From Dermacentor variabilis (lineage: Eukaryota; Arthropoda; Arachnida; Ixodida; Ixodidae): a stretch of DNA of 64,000 bases. Numbering within the stretch: the first letter of the stretch is position 1; every line of letters starts with the position of its first letter. Positions 22,231-34,700 of the stretch are shown in pieces. The notes beneath the pieces were generated by a model that saw only the letters and a program-made list of their open reading frames with translations, was not told the DNA's origin and searched no databases. The stretch is taken from contig NC_134569.1 in assembly GCF_050947875.1 (NCBI RefSeq), positions 38,238,277 to 38,302,276 on the forward strand. The letters run 5' to 3'. The position numbers and the translations under genes were made by a program.

Positions 22231-24060
22231 CAATCTTCGCTACTGTGTCGAAGTTAGATCAAGATGTCCGAGTCCATCCAGTCTATACAGCTTATACATC
22301 TGAGCCCATATTGAGAAACTACCAGTGTAAATTATTTGTGCTAAAGGCAAAGATCAGTTACGAACAAAAAAAGCGTTGTGAATTTTGTCCCTGGTTCACA
22401 GAAAAAGAAAAGACTGCGAATAAAAGAAACCTATCTTTGCGCAGCCTTGCTCTACGTGAATTGCTTAATTCTCCTATGCATGCAATAGACCTCAAGGTGT
22501 TGTAAAAAACGAGAAGGAATAAGAGCTTGTCATTACAGTGAAGCTTGATTTCAGAGAGAAACGTTGGCTTCTCCAGTTCACTATGCGTCAGACAGCCCTC
22601 CTACTTTGGTTCACGGACATGTTTATTTTCCACAGAGCAAATGTTGGATAGTTGATAGAAACGGTTATTACCTGATAGAAACGGTTATTACCGAAATTTC
22701 TCTAAATTTCGCGCCTTTAACCTTGCTAAGACGGTGCATACATTTCGCGAAGATTCACACCCCTGCGCTGAACTTGTTAGCCGAATGCGAGTGCTCGGAG
22801 GGCTGTGCTATTTACCGTTCAAATGAAGAAGTGCTCCATATCGATAAGTACTAAGGGGCTCTAGCTTCGGCGTTTATGTTAGAAAAGAACCTAAACCGTA
22901 CAAGTGATGCCTTTTTATTTTTCTTAGATATTTAGTTGCACGATATTTCACCACCTCTCTCTCTCTCTTTTAAGGTGGAATAAATGCAATCGGTTTTCAT
23001 CATTCTTATTTGTTTCATCGTCCCTTGCTCTGAGCGCACGGCAGACGGTTGTCGCTCACCAAAGGAATACAGCGTGGCTCTGCGTCTCTAGCATGCACTC
23101 CGACATAGCTTCCTATAGAAATGCAGCTTTTCCCGCGGCCCCATTTTTGTTATCTGATTCTATCTGCCAGGTGCCGATCGAACTCTTAAGCAGCGATAAA
23201 GACAAAGCGAGAGAGAGAAACTTCAGAGGTACAGAACTGCACCGGGGCACTCGCCCCCGGGAGGCTTCGGTCGCGCATGGCTACGGCTCGTGAGGTCGTG
23301 CGGGACCTCACGAGCTGGTCTCCGGAATCTACGCTCGACAGCCAAGCTTCCCTATGTTCCCTATTCCCTATCTTACCTATTACGTAGCAATGATTTTGTC
23401 CATCCAATTTATTTGTTATGATTTTGAAAATGTTTGTAACACATACGTCACTGCACGCCATGCATCTGCCTTTCCTCGACGTTAAAATGTGGAATTCATG
23501 TTTGGATGACGTTAATCCGGTAATTGCCTAGGACACAAAAGATTAGGACTAAATCAGTGTACACTGATAAAGCATTGTTTCAGTACCCAATTTTCGCCTA
23601 TTTCGTGGTAATACGTGGATTATTAGGAGCCAAAATCATGGTAAAAGCTTTTTTCTTTCTTTACCCCCATAATTTGCGCCATAACCACAGCGCCGGCACG
23701 TCAGTGTGACTTCACGGAATGCAAAGTATTTATGCGTATTTCAGCCACCTTGGCTGCGTAAACGCCCTTGAAACACGCTAAGTTCAATCTTTCACTCTTA
23801 TACAGTGCAATATAGTCCTTCTTTACCGATGAAAAATGAAATAGACCGGAGCAAAGGCTGCCAGAATCCATGGCCTCATTGCTAATGAGGGATAATACTA
23901 TAGACAACTCAAGCAGCTCCTGGAAGGCATGAAGTAACTAGAGGGAGCCATTTAAGCAACGTGAAAGTTTCAACTGGCGTTCTCGCGCTGTCGCTTCACT
24001 TTGGGAGCCGAGAACGGCCCTTGAGTTCGACCCTGATTGGCTAATTGCCTTGATTTGCTA
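22231..24060. other. No gene recognised; two small repeats
   Basis: Contains a 20-bp tandem duplication (TGATAGAAACGGTTATTACC, near 22652-22691) and a perfect 12-bp stem hairpin at 23286-23315 (GCTCGTGAGGTC, 6-base loop, complement). Otherwise no recognisable gene. Confidence 0.5.
23286..23315. repeat. Perfect hairpin, 12-bp stem
   Basis: GCTCGTGAGGTC at 23286-23297 and its exact complement at 23304-23315, with a GTGCGG loop. No U tract or neighbouring gene explains it. Confidence 0.8.
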
Positions 24061-24124
24061 TTGATACTGATTGGATAACGTCCAATCAGTATCAATGGCT
24101 AATATAACTTCCAATCAGTATCAG
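24061..24124. repeat. Inverted repeat with an extra direct copy
   Basis: TTGATACTGATTGGA (24061-24075) and its exact complement (24081-24095) surround a 5-base loop. A further copy of the right arm follows at 24110-24124. The motif contains ATTGG/CCAAT, the NF-Y-type box, three times, but no promoter is evident. Confidence 0.75.
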
Positions 24125-24149
24125 TAATTGATAAAGTCACAGTCGTCAG

Positions 24150-24231
24150 ATCTGGAAGTCTGGAGAGTTGACGAAGAGGCGCCGCGCGACGACTTCGCGT
24201 CCTCGCCGGACCAGCAATAAAGTTTCTTGCC
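24150..24231 (+). repeat. Probable retroposon 3' end before the CACT array
   Basis: An AATAAA (24215) followed by GTTTCTTGCC runs directly into the (CACT)n array, the arrangement of a LINE or SINE 3' end with a tetranucleotide tail. No coding remnant is readable upstream. Confidence 0.4.
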
Positions 24232-24369
24232 TCACTCACTCGCTCGCTCGCTCACTCACTCACTCACTCACTCACTCACTCACTCACTCACTCACTCACT
24301 CACTCACTCACTCACTCACTCACTCACTCACTCACTCACTCACTCACTCACTCACTCACTCACTCATTC
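24232..24369. repeat. (CACT)n microsatellite
   Basis: About 34 tetranucleotide units, with a short CGCT variant block at its left end and one CATT at its right. It produces a Ser-Leu-Thr-His frame that is not a gene. Confidence 0.95.
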
Positions 24370-24637
24370 ACGTGTGTGATTCTGCGACTTTATTCAAGTC
24401 TTAGCTGCCCTTGTGTGTTGCGTTGCTTTTACATTTTTATTTCTTAAGGAACGCAGAGTATTTATTTCACTCTAAGCAAATATGAATATCTTTTATTGAT
24501 ACTTTTTTCTATTTATGTTGTTCTCTCTTTTAATGTTCGCTTTCTTTTTTAGTTAACATTTCGGCATAGCAAGGCCAAGTTTCCATACTATCGCAGTTCA
24601 AAGGCCTGGCAGGAGAGGGACGAGTTGTCCTTTGAGA

Positions 24638-25131
24638 GAGAGAGAGAGAGAGAGAGATAGCTCTTTATTAGAAAAACAGAGAATTTTGCCGGCGCATATA
24701 TAACCGCTGGCATGCTACTCTGCATAGGGATGGGGAATGGGATTAAAAGATTCCAGAAGAGAGAGGGAGAAAAAGAGCATAAAAATAAATATGAAATGTG
24801 CGAGTGAACCTGATACTAATATTTACAGGTGACATGGCGGGTAAATTGAGGCTTTTGTGTAGGAAGTGTGCAATTTTTAAAGCTTTCCTATTAAACCAAT
24901 TTCTGTCAGCTATTTGAACAATAAATACAAAAATTGGACCTAAGATGCTCGGTAACGTTAACGGTTCGTGGCAAATCATGTCCATTTGGTGCTAAAAAAT
25001 TGTCTCTCGTCGCGGTACGCGGAACATTCTAGTAATATGTGCTCAATTGTCTCTAAGTTGCGACAGTTATCACAGTATGGGTTAGTGGTAAGCCTGGTGC
25101 GGTACAGATAATTGTTCGTGTATGCCACACG
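24638..25131 (-). pseudogene. LINE 3' end with zinc knuckle and CT tail
   Basis: On the minus strand the reading NYLYRTRLTTNPYCDNC, continuing into RNLETIEHILLEC (25115-25030), gives a C-x2-C-x8-H-x4-C knuckle as found at the end of I/Jockey-type LINE proteins. It continues to a stop near 24984. A 3' UTR follows, with AATAAAGAG close to the end and a (CT)n tail (complement of 24638-24657). Upstream RT is missing. Confidence 0.65.
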
Positions 25132-26465
25132 AACCTTTGGGAGCCATCGTTTCGCATTTGTATCTGGCTACGAGTGCTCTCTGAAGCATGACACTGCCGG
25201 TTCCAAGCACGTCCCCATCTTTAAACTGCTCACCCCGGTTGTTGGCCGGCAAGCTTACGCCAGTCAGCAAGAGTCCGCTGTGGAACGGCTATATAACGCT
25301 TCGAAGGCGTGTTTGCGTAGGCATTGTGTTCCTACGAGATGGCTCATAACGGTTCGCATCAGTTGTCGCATAGTTGCTGAGGCACCACTCGCCGGCTCCG
25401 GACAGAAGCGTCGCATAGCGGCAGAGCAAGACGCATGTCGTCCACGCGCTACTATAAGTATGCGACGAGTGAAAAGCCATAGAATTATGGGCCCGTTTCT
25501 CTTATTAACTGCGCAGGTTCGTCAATTTTAAAGTCTATGCTATTGTGAACAACTTATTAGTATAAGATCAGTTCAAATTAAAAGAGCTTTTAATCACGCC
25601 GAATGAAACATACAGTTGGCGTCAAAAGTTAGCGGGGTGCAGGGTCCATGAAAGAAACGGAATATTTCTTGAACCTAGGCATGGACCTTCAAGATTAGGG
25701 CCACGATTATATTGTTTTTACTCAAATTCATCTCCTTTTCGTGCTTCGTAGAGAATCAGAACCGCACTCCGCTGACGTCATCGCCAGGATTGGGCAGCCG
25801 AGAACGGCGCATGATAAGAAAGAAATATAATCAAGCGTATTGAATTATAACGGCCCAAGTTTGCTACCTGCACGCGTAAACCAAGTGCTCGACTGCTTTA
25901 GTGGCTGCAACACTTGGCTGAAACTGCGCCTGCATTAGGCATCGTAAGATCAACCTTTTCCCTATGAATCGAAACATGTGTTGAAGTTACACAGGAGTCG
26001 ACGAGGGGTGACGTGCTTTCTGTCTCATGTCGCCTTACGCGCATAGGATATTTCAGCACGCTTGGTGATGCCGCCTACCGATCCCATTTTGGATGTATAA
26101 ATACATAAGTTAACTGTTATTGTAAAGAAGGCTAATAGGATTCAAGATAACAATAAAATCCCAAACTCCGTTACGTACAGGATCACGAGTGAATAGCAAT
26201 GTCTTTCCAATGCTACTAGTATCGTGCTTCGCGCTTTTCGTCAGTGATCAAAGTGACGCTCCGCACGCGTTATCAAGGGATCAGCCGGCCGAGAACGGTG
26301 GATGACAAAAGTGGCGTAGAATTGAGCGAAAGGAATCGCTGCAAAATAGCGGCCCAGTTTGGAAACGTTTCTAATAAATGTGTTTCCAAGCACCGTGGGA
26401 GTGAGAATTCAAGACATTTCTTTGTGGTTTTTGAGACTTGTGCAAAATCTCATACAATGCGATGC
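25132..26465. other. No gene; two diverged copies of a dispersed repeat
   Basis: Segments at 25775-25865 and 26248-26365 share the order GACGTCAT/GACGCTCC, CAGCCGAGAACGG or CGGCCGAGAACGG, GATGA/GATGACAA, GAATT and AACGGCCCA/TAGCGGCCCAG, in the same orientation about 470 bp apart. A shorter GCCGAGAACGGC also occurs at 24006. I cannot name the family. Confidence 0.45.
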
Positions 26466-26590
26466 ATGAGTAGGGTGTCGAACCCATTGCAACCCTAACT
26501 GAAAACTATACCATAACGGCAATTTAGGATGGAACTGAACCCGAATCCAAATCGATATTTTTGGAACGTTCCTGAACCAGAACCGAAGCT
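26466..26590 (+). repeat. GAACC-rich repeat, copy 1
   Basis: Starts TAGGGTGTCGAACC and is rich in GAACC/GAACT units. An inverted relative occurs at 37110-37256 starting TAGGGTGTAGAACC on the minus strand. The shared terminal word resembles hAT-type ends, but I found no second terminus or 8-bp target duplication. Confidence 0.4.
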
Positions 26591-26811
26591 GAACTGCAAA
26601 AAGAATAGTAAAGGCTAGCGCTTAATGCCGGTTAGTGCTGCGGCACGAAACGATGCAGGCGTATAACGTACACGACAACGGGCACTAATAGTTTACCCGT
26701 TTCTTTGAATAACTACTTCTTCAATCGGCACAGCCTACTAGCAGATTGTTACGACTCACTAGTTACGTAGTGCGCGAGAATGGGCACTGACAATGGGTAT
26801 GTACTTCTAAA
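26591..26811. other. No gene recognised
   Basis: Short spacer between the GAACC-rich repeat and the 3' end of the CR1-type LINE. Confidence 0.5.
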
Positions 26812-27122
26812 TCAAATAAAATCAATTTATTCCAGTTTTCTTACAAAAACTGAGGGCGGCAAGAAAAGAGCAGTCTCTACGACCGCTTGACAAGCCTCGC
26901 CACCCCTACAAGAAGGCAGTTTTGCCGCGACTACAATAGGTACATGAAAGTTCACACATATCAGTTGATGACACATGAAAAAGCAAAACATATTGCATAT
27001 CAGCAAGTTTTTTTTTCTTTGTGCTCACAAGTAATGATTAGATATAGTGAAAAAATGAATGTTCATATGATTTACAACTTCACACATTTGCACACATTGC
27101 AGGACTTAGCCTGCAAACGCGT

Positions 27123-27371
27123 TTAAACGCGGACAGTCGCGGTAGGCGTACTGTGTAAGATGTCATAGAATGTCGTGTTCAGGTATTTAGGAAGCATATA
27201 TTTTAGTTTGGAAAAGCCATAGTTTGTTCTGCAATGGCGTAAGGTATAGGTAATGTGTTTTCGTGTCATGTACGGAGTCTGATATGGTGTAAGTACTACA
27301 ACGCTGGAAAAAAATGTGGCGTTTTCGGCTGTTATTCTTTTGCAGAAGGATGTAAACCTGTAGTCGAACAA
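27123..27371 (-). pseudogene. CR1 ORF2 C-terminal end
   Basis: The reading YTLRHCRTNYGFSKLKYMLP, then KYLN, is the last conserved block of CR1/L2-type ORF2 proteins. It lies in a different frame from the preceding block at 27402-27719, so a frameshift has occurred near 27400. Confidence 0.65.
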
Positions 27372-27401
27372 TCTATTTATGTGTATTATTTTTTATTCCA
27401 G

Positions 27402-27719
27402 TTAGACAGGACGTGTCGGAGCGTCATATGGCACATTAGCAATTATGCGAAGTACTCTCTTCTGCAAATATGCAAGCTTATGGATGTTAGATGCAGTAGT
27501 TCTTCCCCAGACAAGGAAGCAATACGACACATAAGAATAAAAGAATGCATAAGAAACATCCAGCTTTGTTTTGGCAGGAAGAATGCGTTTGTTTCGCGAA
27601 ATGATCCCAATGTATCTCGAAAGAGCTACGCAGACTGCCGATGCGGGCGTCCCTGGACATGGTAGCGGTAAATACAACACAAAGTGAAGTAAAAGCTTCC
27701 GCATACTCGATGGGAGCAT
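27402..27719 (-). pseudogene. CR1 ORF2 post-RT region
   Basis: The reading LPAKTKLDVSYAFFYSYVSY, then CFLVWG, and IHKLAYLQKRVLRIIANVPY, is the conserved region downstream of the RT palm in CR1/L2 LINEs. The beginning of this frame (MLPSSMRKLLL) is unrelated read-in sequence. Confidence 0.75.
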
Positions 27720-27867
27720 CGTCTAGATACAGGGATGGCGCAATGGGTATTTTTAGCCCCTTTGTACGGAATAATAAAGCCTTTGTTTTTTCCTTGTTGA
27801 TTTTTAATGCGTTAAATGATGACGAGTCAAATAGTGCACGGAGCTAATACTGTATTTGCGGTTTCAG

Positions 27868-28620
27868 TTAGTTCTTTGATGTTGGGCGAGGAGAAAAATA
27901 TGCTGGTATATCGTCTGCGTTTATGATGCATTTAACGAAAGGACTGATATTGCATATGTCGCTAATGTATACGTTGAATAGAAACGGTCCCAACAGGCTT
28001 CCCTGTGGTACGCCATTGGTTATTGCTAACAGCTCGGATGAATAGTGATTTGAAACAACATACTGGGGGCGGGCGCTAAAATATGATTTAATGAGACTGA
28101 GGGCATGTCCTCGTATGCCGTAATGGTCAGGTTTCATAAACATAGTGTCATGATTCAATGTGTCAAACGCTTTGCTGAAGTCGACAAAGACGCCTAATGT
28201 CAAAAGGGGAGCTTCGAAATTATTTAGTATGTATTCTTTTTGGTCTAGTAAATCATGCTCAGTTGATCTATGTTTTGCTAATCCATATTGGGAGTTGGTT
28301 ATTATAGAGTGTTTCAGTAAGAAATTGTAGTACCGTCGGTGCATTATTCTTTCTAAACCCTTTGAAAAGAAAGGAAGGACAGATATTGGCCTGTAGTTTC
28401 CGAGAGCATTTTTATCTCCTTTTTTATAAATAACCACGACATTAACTACCTGCATGGCTGTGGGAAAATCTCCTTTGCTCAGCGCGGTATTGTAAATATG
28501 CGCGAGGCAAGGTACAATGAAAGGTAGTACGTACTTTACGGGTAGACTTTGAACATTACATGAGTCGAGACTCCATGTATTCTTTAAGCTTTTTCAAACC
28601 GAATAAACCTGACTTTCGTC
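27868..28620 (-). pseudogene. CR1 reverse transcriptase
   Basis: Open over 195 codons (28455-27868). It shows motif 1-2 (VVIYKKGDKNALGNYRPISV), motif A with its catalytic Asp (GVFVDFSKAFDTLNH), motif B (ITNGVPQGSLLGPFLFN) and the active-site region as INADDIPAYF. The usual aromatic residue before ADD has become Asn. The frame is lost after PRPTSKN. The order and wording fit the CR1 clade. Confidence 0.85.
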
Positions 28621-29022
28621 TGTTGAATTCAGAAACACTGAGTCCTCGTGTGTGTCGCTCAAAAAACAAGATACGCCTGGATTAAACTGACTGTCTCCAA
28701 CCTCAGTGAAATATTTATTGAAGGCAATAGCAAGGGATGAGCCAGCAACTTCTTTGCCATCGATAACCAGGCTCATAATGTCTTGATGTTGACTACTTCG
28801 GTTTAGGAGAGTATTTAAACGTCTCAATTTTTCTCAAGGTCTGTGGGATAGATGTATATTAAATAGGTTGTTATAATAGGCAGTGCTTGATGATTTAATG
28901 CCCTTGTTTAAATGATTCCGCAGGGATTTATAACTGGCCAAAACTTCAGGAGATCTACTTTTTATGAATGCCGCAAGCAGTTTGTATTTATTTTTTACCA
29001 GTCGCACCAGGCGTGCATTCAT
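28594..29022 (-). pseudogene. CR1 linker between endonuclease and RT
   Basis: Two frames give the region that joins the endonuclease to the RT: 29022-28834 (MNARLVRLVKNKYKLLAAFI, then YKSLRN) and 28827-28594 (IAFNKYFTEVG). The residues are typical of CR1 proteins: basic helix first, then an FNxYF-type segment just before the RT. Confidence 0.6.
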
Positions 29023-29137
29023 CCATGGTTTTCGTGCTTTTTTTAGAGGGTGTTACCTCAACGACAGGGAAACAGTCGTTATATACAGGAAGAAATAGCC
29101 GAACGAACTCGCTATAGGCGCCATCAGCTGTTGCCTT

Positions 29138-29760
29138 CTAGAAAACAGGATTCCAATCGATGAGTGAAATGCGGTTGCTGAATTCCTCAAGACGGCTTTG
29201 AGAAACGAGCTGCCGACGGACGTTCATAGTAGACTTAATAATAGGTGCGTTTTGTAGACAAACGAAAATAGGAAGATGGTCACTCCAATCGGTGGCAATA
29301 TGACCGGCAATGAACGAATGTTCGCAATTGGTGATCATTTGATCTAAAGAAGAAGCCGAGTGTGAAGTGACACACGTAGGTCCGCAATTTGTTTCTAAAG
29401 CCAGTTGTTTGTATGGCGACTTTCATTTGTTCTTGCACCGGGCTGTTTGTGCCCTTATCTACGGTGAAGTCACCCCCGATGCACGCCAAGGAATTTTCGG
29501 AAATAAAAGATATCTCGCGTTCGAAGCTGCAAAACAATTGGGCTATGTTACCACGTGGAGGTTGATAAACGACGCAGAAAGCTCAACACCTAACTGTCAG
29601 TATTTCTATGTTCTCGCCACTTACTTATGCGGTGATCAGATAGAATACCGCAAGAATACGTTTCGGTCATTAACATTGCTACACTCCCACTCCGCTTCGT
29701 AGTACAAATAAGAAAAAAAATTATCTGTACCCGGGAAGACGGATGACGTCTCCATCTGAG
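29138..29760 (-). pseudogene. CR1 AP endonuclease, decayed
   Basis: The C-terminal endonuclease motif TDWSDHLPIFV (containing the catalytic SDH) is readable at about 29300. Further upstream, in other frames, NSLACIGGDFTVD and RSDGDVIRLPGY-like pieces mark the middle and N-terminal parts. At least three frame changes separate these. Confidence 0.6.
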
Positions 29761-30129
29761 CGGAACCATTTTTCTGTTTGTAGAATAACATCGAAAGGAC
29801 AGGCTAGACTATCTAAAATATATGGTAGTTGGCCAGATTTCTTCCCAGCCGATTGCATATTGAAATGTATGATTTTTCAATGTTTGTCTTTGTTTCGGGA
29901 AAATATGCACTCAGCTGTAAAGGCGTGAAAAGTGCTGATTCTTCCATTGCGAGTATGGAAGGAGCCATTTCTACATATGTTGCTGCAAGGCATTGTTTAA
30001 GTCATCTTCGACAAGTCAGCTTGTGAGTTAATTTAGACAACTGAAGGGTCATCAATTTGGCGGGCCACAACACTGCCGTTCCTCGTTCACACATGCTTCT
30101 ATGAGACCTCGTTCTTCCTTGCGATTGCA

Positions 30130-30795
30130 GCACGCAGAATCTTTTTGTTGTGTGGTGTTAGGTGTTCGTTTAGACATATTGGTGCGAGCAATCTACATGT
30201 CCTTGTTTGTCGGCCACAACGTTTTCGCCTTCTGCAGCACTGCGTCCTGTTGGACGCGGGATTTGAATTGGACAACAATGTTTGAATTTTTATGGTTACA
30301 GGTAGGTACTTAGTGGCAGCATTCTATATCTGACTCTGCGATGGGTTCATCAATTGTATTTCCCAAGTTTGGGACAAGAGTAAGAACGTTCTCCTCGTCT
30401 TGCTTCAGTACGCCCTTAATCTCAACATTTGATCTTCGTGAGTAGTGTTCTGTAAGATTAAGCTTCCTCTCAAGTTATTGTGTGTTGTTTTCAAGAGCTG
30501 CGCACATCACGCGCTGTTGCTCAGTTTCTTTCTCTAGTTTGGCATTTTTTGTTTTTTCAATTTCTAGTTGCGCTTTCAGATCCTCAATTTCAGCATGCGC
30601 GTAGTCAATGCTCTTAATCATTTCCGTTTGCGCATTCCGAACCAACCGAATTTCGTTCCGAAAGTTACGCTCGACAGATTCTCGTGACGCTTTTAGTTCC
30701 TGCTTGAGCTCCTCTTTCAAGATTGCTAAATTGGCTCGCAATTCTTCCTGCACCTTTGCCACGTCTGTTGTCATCTTTAGAACAATAGTGTACAA
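30130..30795 (-). pseudogene. CR1 ORF1, coiled coil and RNA-binding region
   Basis: The open part (30795-30475, 106 codons) is a long charged coiled coil with heptads of Leu, Ile and Val (VQEELRANLAILKEELKQEL and onward). After its stop the same frame continues with NLTEHYSRRSNVEIKGVLKQ, then a basic FKSRVQQDAVLQKAKTL, as in the RRM-like part of LINE ORF1 proteins. ORF1 proteins bind the element RNA as trimers. Confidence 0.65.
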
Positions 30796-30822
30796 ACAAG
30801 CTTGAACTTGGCAGCAGTGGCG

Positions 30823-31655
30823 ACAGACAAAGAAAAAGTCTTAATCTGCGAAGTATCATGCACTAACGTGCAGAAACCAGGTGAAGAAGATAGTTCGGCG
30901 TTTCTTTCCAATGCGTCGTCGCTACTGCCAAGTGATGCGGAGAGCCGGCGACAGCGCTTTTATAGCCAGGTTGTGGTAAGTCACTGCTGCAGAAGTACGT
31001 CACGGCTGCTAATTAGGCCACCTCAGCAGAGACGCTTGCACTTCTGAAGTCAGCCATGCCAGTTGTGTTCCGCAACCGAAACACTCTTTCAGGGGTTCCG
31101 CGGAATCTATAGTTTTGGTGACGCTCCTAATTACGCCATTAGGTTAACATGTTATAAAGCTATATAGATAAGCTAGATAAACACGGAGAGCGGAAAACAC
31201 GATGTCCTCGAGGAGAGACATGAACGAGTTCAGCTGCATGACTTATTGTAACTATAACGTTGAGGTCGCTGTAGTGACTGCCGCCACCTTCTCAGTGCAG
31301 GGGTTACCACGGCTGTAAACGGATACGCGAAATCTGCTCCTGTTACGTGCCACGGTACAAAGCGCGTTTGGTGCACAGCCAAGAAGAGCACAACGCTTCC
31401 TCGAGTTGTAGAAATTATTTTTGGGGGCAAAATATGTGTGATTTTGACTTCTGTGTCAGCCCTTCACCAGCGCACGACTACGTGCAAGAGCAGATATACG
31501 CAAGAAAGATGATTAGGCACAAATCGTCCTTGTTGATCGTTCATAAGTATAAATGTCCTCACCTGCTGCTAAAACAAAAAAAAACAGTATATATTAATCG
31601 AAATGTCAATTGCTGGCTTCTTCCTTTGCTACAGACTAGAAGTTTGAAGTTGTAC
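30823..31655. other. No gene recognised; possible 5' UTR of the CR1 element
   Basis: On the minus strand a CTATAAAAGCGC lies at about 30965-30954. Nothing else is recognisable. Confidence 0.4.
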
Positions 31656-31740
31656 ATAATAAACGAGTTTTGCGCCAAAACCACACGCACAAGAAAGGAG
31701 ACAACACGGGCGCTTACTTCAACAGTTTAGTGAGCATAAA
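31656..31740 (+). repeat. Left arm of an outer inverted repeat
   Basis: About 85 bases from ATAATAAACGAGTTTTGCGC to TTTAGTGAGCATAAA match the reverse complement of 36660-36750 at roughly four of five positions by eye. Both resemble terminal sequence of Penelope-like elements. It ends 18 bases before the 4.6-kb DNA transposon. Confidence 0.65.
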
Positions 31741-31758
31741 AGCGTACTACAATATATA

Positions 31759-34700
31759 CACTCTTAATCTGGATCCACATAAGATCCACTTAGTAGCTCG
31801 AACTTTTTTGCAAAAGAGTTCCAATTATATATTTGGAACCACGTTCCACATACTTTAGAAAGTAGATGGAACAGTGCACCAGTTATTTTTACTTATCGAT
31901 TATGTGGACCATCGTTCCGCATAAGAGTATATGGAACCCGGTTCCAAATAAAAGGGTTCTTTCAGTCACTGGAACGTTGATCAACATAATATAGTCGTGG
32001 ATATATCCGGTGCGCCGTTCCAGATACCTTCAGACCTGCTTTTTATGTAGAACGGTGTTCTAATAGAGAGGAAACTGTCTATCGGTTCCCACTTCTGCAA
32101 TATTTCTGCTTTCCCCTGTCAGTACAAACCGAGGTCATATGCCAAGCAGGCTGATGTATTTCTGTCAGAAGGAAGCCACCGACATTATTTTGACAGCACA
32201 ACCTTGGCATGTGGCCTGCGCTGATACCAACAATTGGAAAGTACAACTTTTAGCAGCAGTTTGGTCCCTGGCAGTTCCCAACAGTTGTCTATTAGAGCAC
32301 AGTTCTATATAAAAGGTTTGAGGTACCTGGAATGGCATGGTGGAAACTTTGGCTTCGCCTGCGGGATCCTGTTCTAGCCTTTAGCTGCATGTAAAAGAAA
32401 CAAGGTACCTAAATTAAATCACCTACGAAACAAATTATTACAGTACTTTTCAAAATGAGCAAACTTTATTGAGTGGCAGTACTGCGTACACTTAAGACAT
32501 GTTCGTGTCAAATTTCATAGAAAATGACTAGTCAACAAGGAACAAGTACCAAAAAAGAAGACTAGGCTCTAAGTGGCATTCACACATATGCCCCAATATT
32601 AAAAAAGTGGGTAATAAAAATGGCCCGAGACATAAGTGCACCACATGCAAATAAACTTGCACATCGGCTATGGAAAAATAAACATTAAGCAGAGACTAAA
32701 ATATGCTGGCTTGTCGCAGGAAATAACGCAACTTAAATGTGCAAGTACCCGTGTGCTATTTGCCGAGGTTACGCATCCCCTTTCCAAAAGAATTCAGTAC
32801 TCTAAAACTATACGGAAAAGGCATAAAAGAATGGGCTTGCACAGTTGAATTATCACAAGACCAATGAAGAATGTAGTGGATGAGTTATTAAAGGGAAAAA
32901 ACACTGCAAGTCAAAATAAACAATAGAACATTCGCACACAAAAACTTGTTAGAAGCACGTGGCAAATGTTACAACAACATGAACACTAGAAACAACAGAG
33001 ATGGCAGATTACAGATGTACGTATCAAACAAAGCTAATTGTGACGAAAACACTTATAAGCACCCTGAAGAAGCCTCCCACTCGAGGCAGGTTACTTGCCC
33101 CAGCATTATGTAGTTCGGTATAACTCATCCCAAACATTACCCCGAAAGCTGGTGTAAATGTTTATAAAATATTATGCACGAAATAGCTGGAAGAATGTTA
33201 CACATTTTAAAGATTCAACAAGGCAACAGCGAAATATAAAGGTAAGAAATTCTGGAAAACAAGTGGAACATTTTTAAATAGCCAAGAAACTCAACCTTGA
33301 AAAATACAAGTGAGATATATTAAAAAAAACACGAAAAAAAGCAAGCCAGCTTTGAAACATGCAGTCGGCGCTTTGCCCTAGTGATAAAAAATTGTAAAAG
33401 AAGGCACGTCACAGTTTTGCAGCTGACATGCCGCTTCTACCTACCAAACATTTAGCATGTGAATATTAGACCTGACTGCTTCAGGTTTTTCAACAGAGAC
33501 TACCTTAAACGACATCAGGCCACTCTCAAATGGCTCACCCCTCACAACAACTGTCTGCACAAGTCACAAAAGCTGTCTAAAAGCGTATGGGTACAACAGG
33601 TTTAAAATAAAATATACAATCAACAGGAGGATGACTGCTTCTCAGGTGATGATGCAGGTGGTAAAGCCACAATGTTTTCCTTGCGGGCAATATTGAAGTT
33701 TCCATTCTCTTTCGAACGCATGGGCCTGGTGGAGACCTGTTGCCAAGTTCTCGCGCCTTTAAAGAAAAGATAAGCAGCAAATTTTAACTACACAATGGCT
33801 TTAAATTGTGGTGTTCGTGATAATACCCTTATTGCAAAACTAATAATTTATTTCACTATGATTTGTCGGTTTCTTTTCTTTCAACCCTGCAAAAGGGGCC
33901 AGTGTGCAGAAAAAATTCTATGAGCATGCAGCAGTGACAATTGCTTAGTGTGAATGGAATCACTACTTCATTTCTGGAAAAAGCGTTACGCTTTTCCAGT
34001 TGAATGACCTGTACATCAATTGGCTTTTTCAGCCTCGAGGAATTTTTAGTTACCAACCAAACAATATATTAATCTTTGCGCACTTCATACTTCATGCACC
34101 TTCGCACTACATATAAATGTCCTCTTTACTTCATTATGTGCTTTCTAGTGCAGTTATGATGCTTAACATAACAAGAAAGCCAAGAACCTGTCCATAGTTT
34201 TGTTTCTGTTCCTCATATTGTGAAGACAATACCTTCAGATGAAAGTTCATTTACTGTTAAAAGAAAGTCCTGCAGCAATTCTCTTTGACTCAGTGGTTTG
34301 GGATCGTTTGACTGGCCTACTCCAAGAAATAAAATTGAGTTCGTTTATGAACACTTCGAAGGTGGGAAATTTGCAAACATGATATAGAAGATTGTCAGTT
34401 TTGTACAGGCCCCTCGCTTCATTCCCAATGGGTTAGCCATCTCCACATCATCGCAGTAGACTAGTAGCTCGAGTGCATTCCTTTTCTCTTTGAACAGTGC
34501 ATGACTGCGAAATCTCGTACCATCATTAAAATCTCTGAGGCAACCATCACCAGATGAGATTGGATCCAAAAGGTACTGGGCTGCCTCTGGGTGCCTCAGG
34601 TTTGCCAAAAGTTGCCTCAGTGGTATGTAATAAGCTGTACATACCTGTATACATACATACCAAGCTGTTTGTAATAACATGTACATACCTGTACAAAATT

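Larger units (their letters stand above)
26812..30822 (-). mobile_element. CR1-type LINE, near full length, decayed
   Basis: Reading leftward on the minus strand gives a coherent element: coiled-coil ORF1 (30.8-30.1 kb), AP endonuclease (29.8-29.1 kb), linker, RT (28.6-27.87 kb), post-RT region and C-terminus (27.7-27.1 kb), then a 3' UTR ending in an AATAAATTGATTTTATTTGA-like terminus near 26812. Frameshifts and stops separate the parts. A TATAAAAGC with initiator-like sequence near 30960 (minus strand) could be the element's promoter region. Confidence 0.75.
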
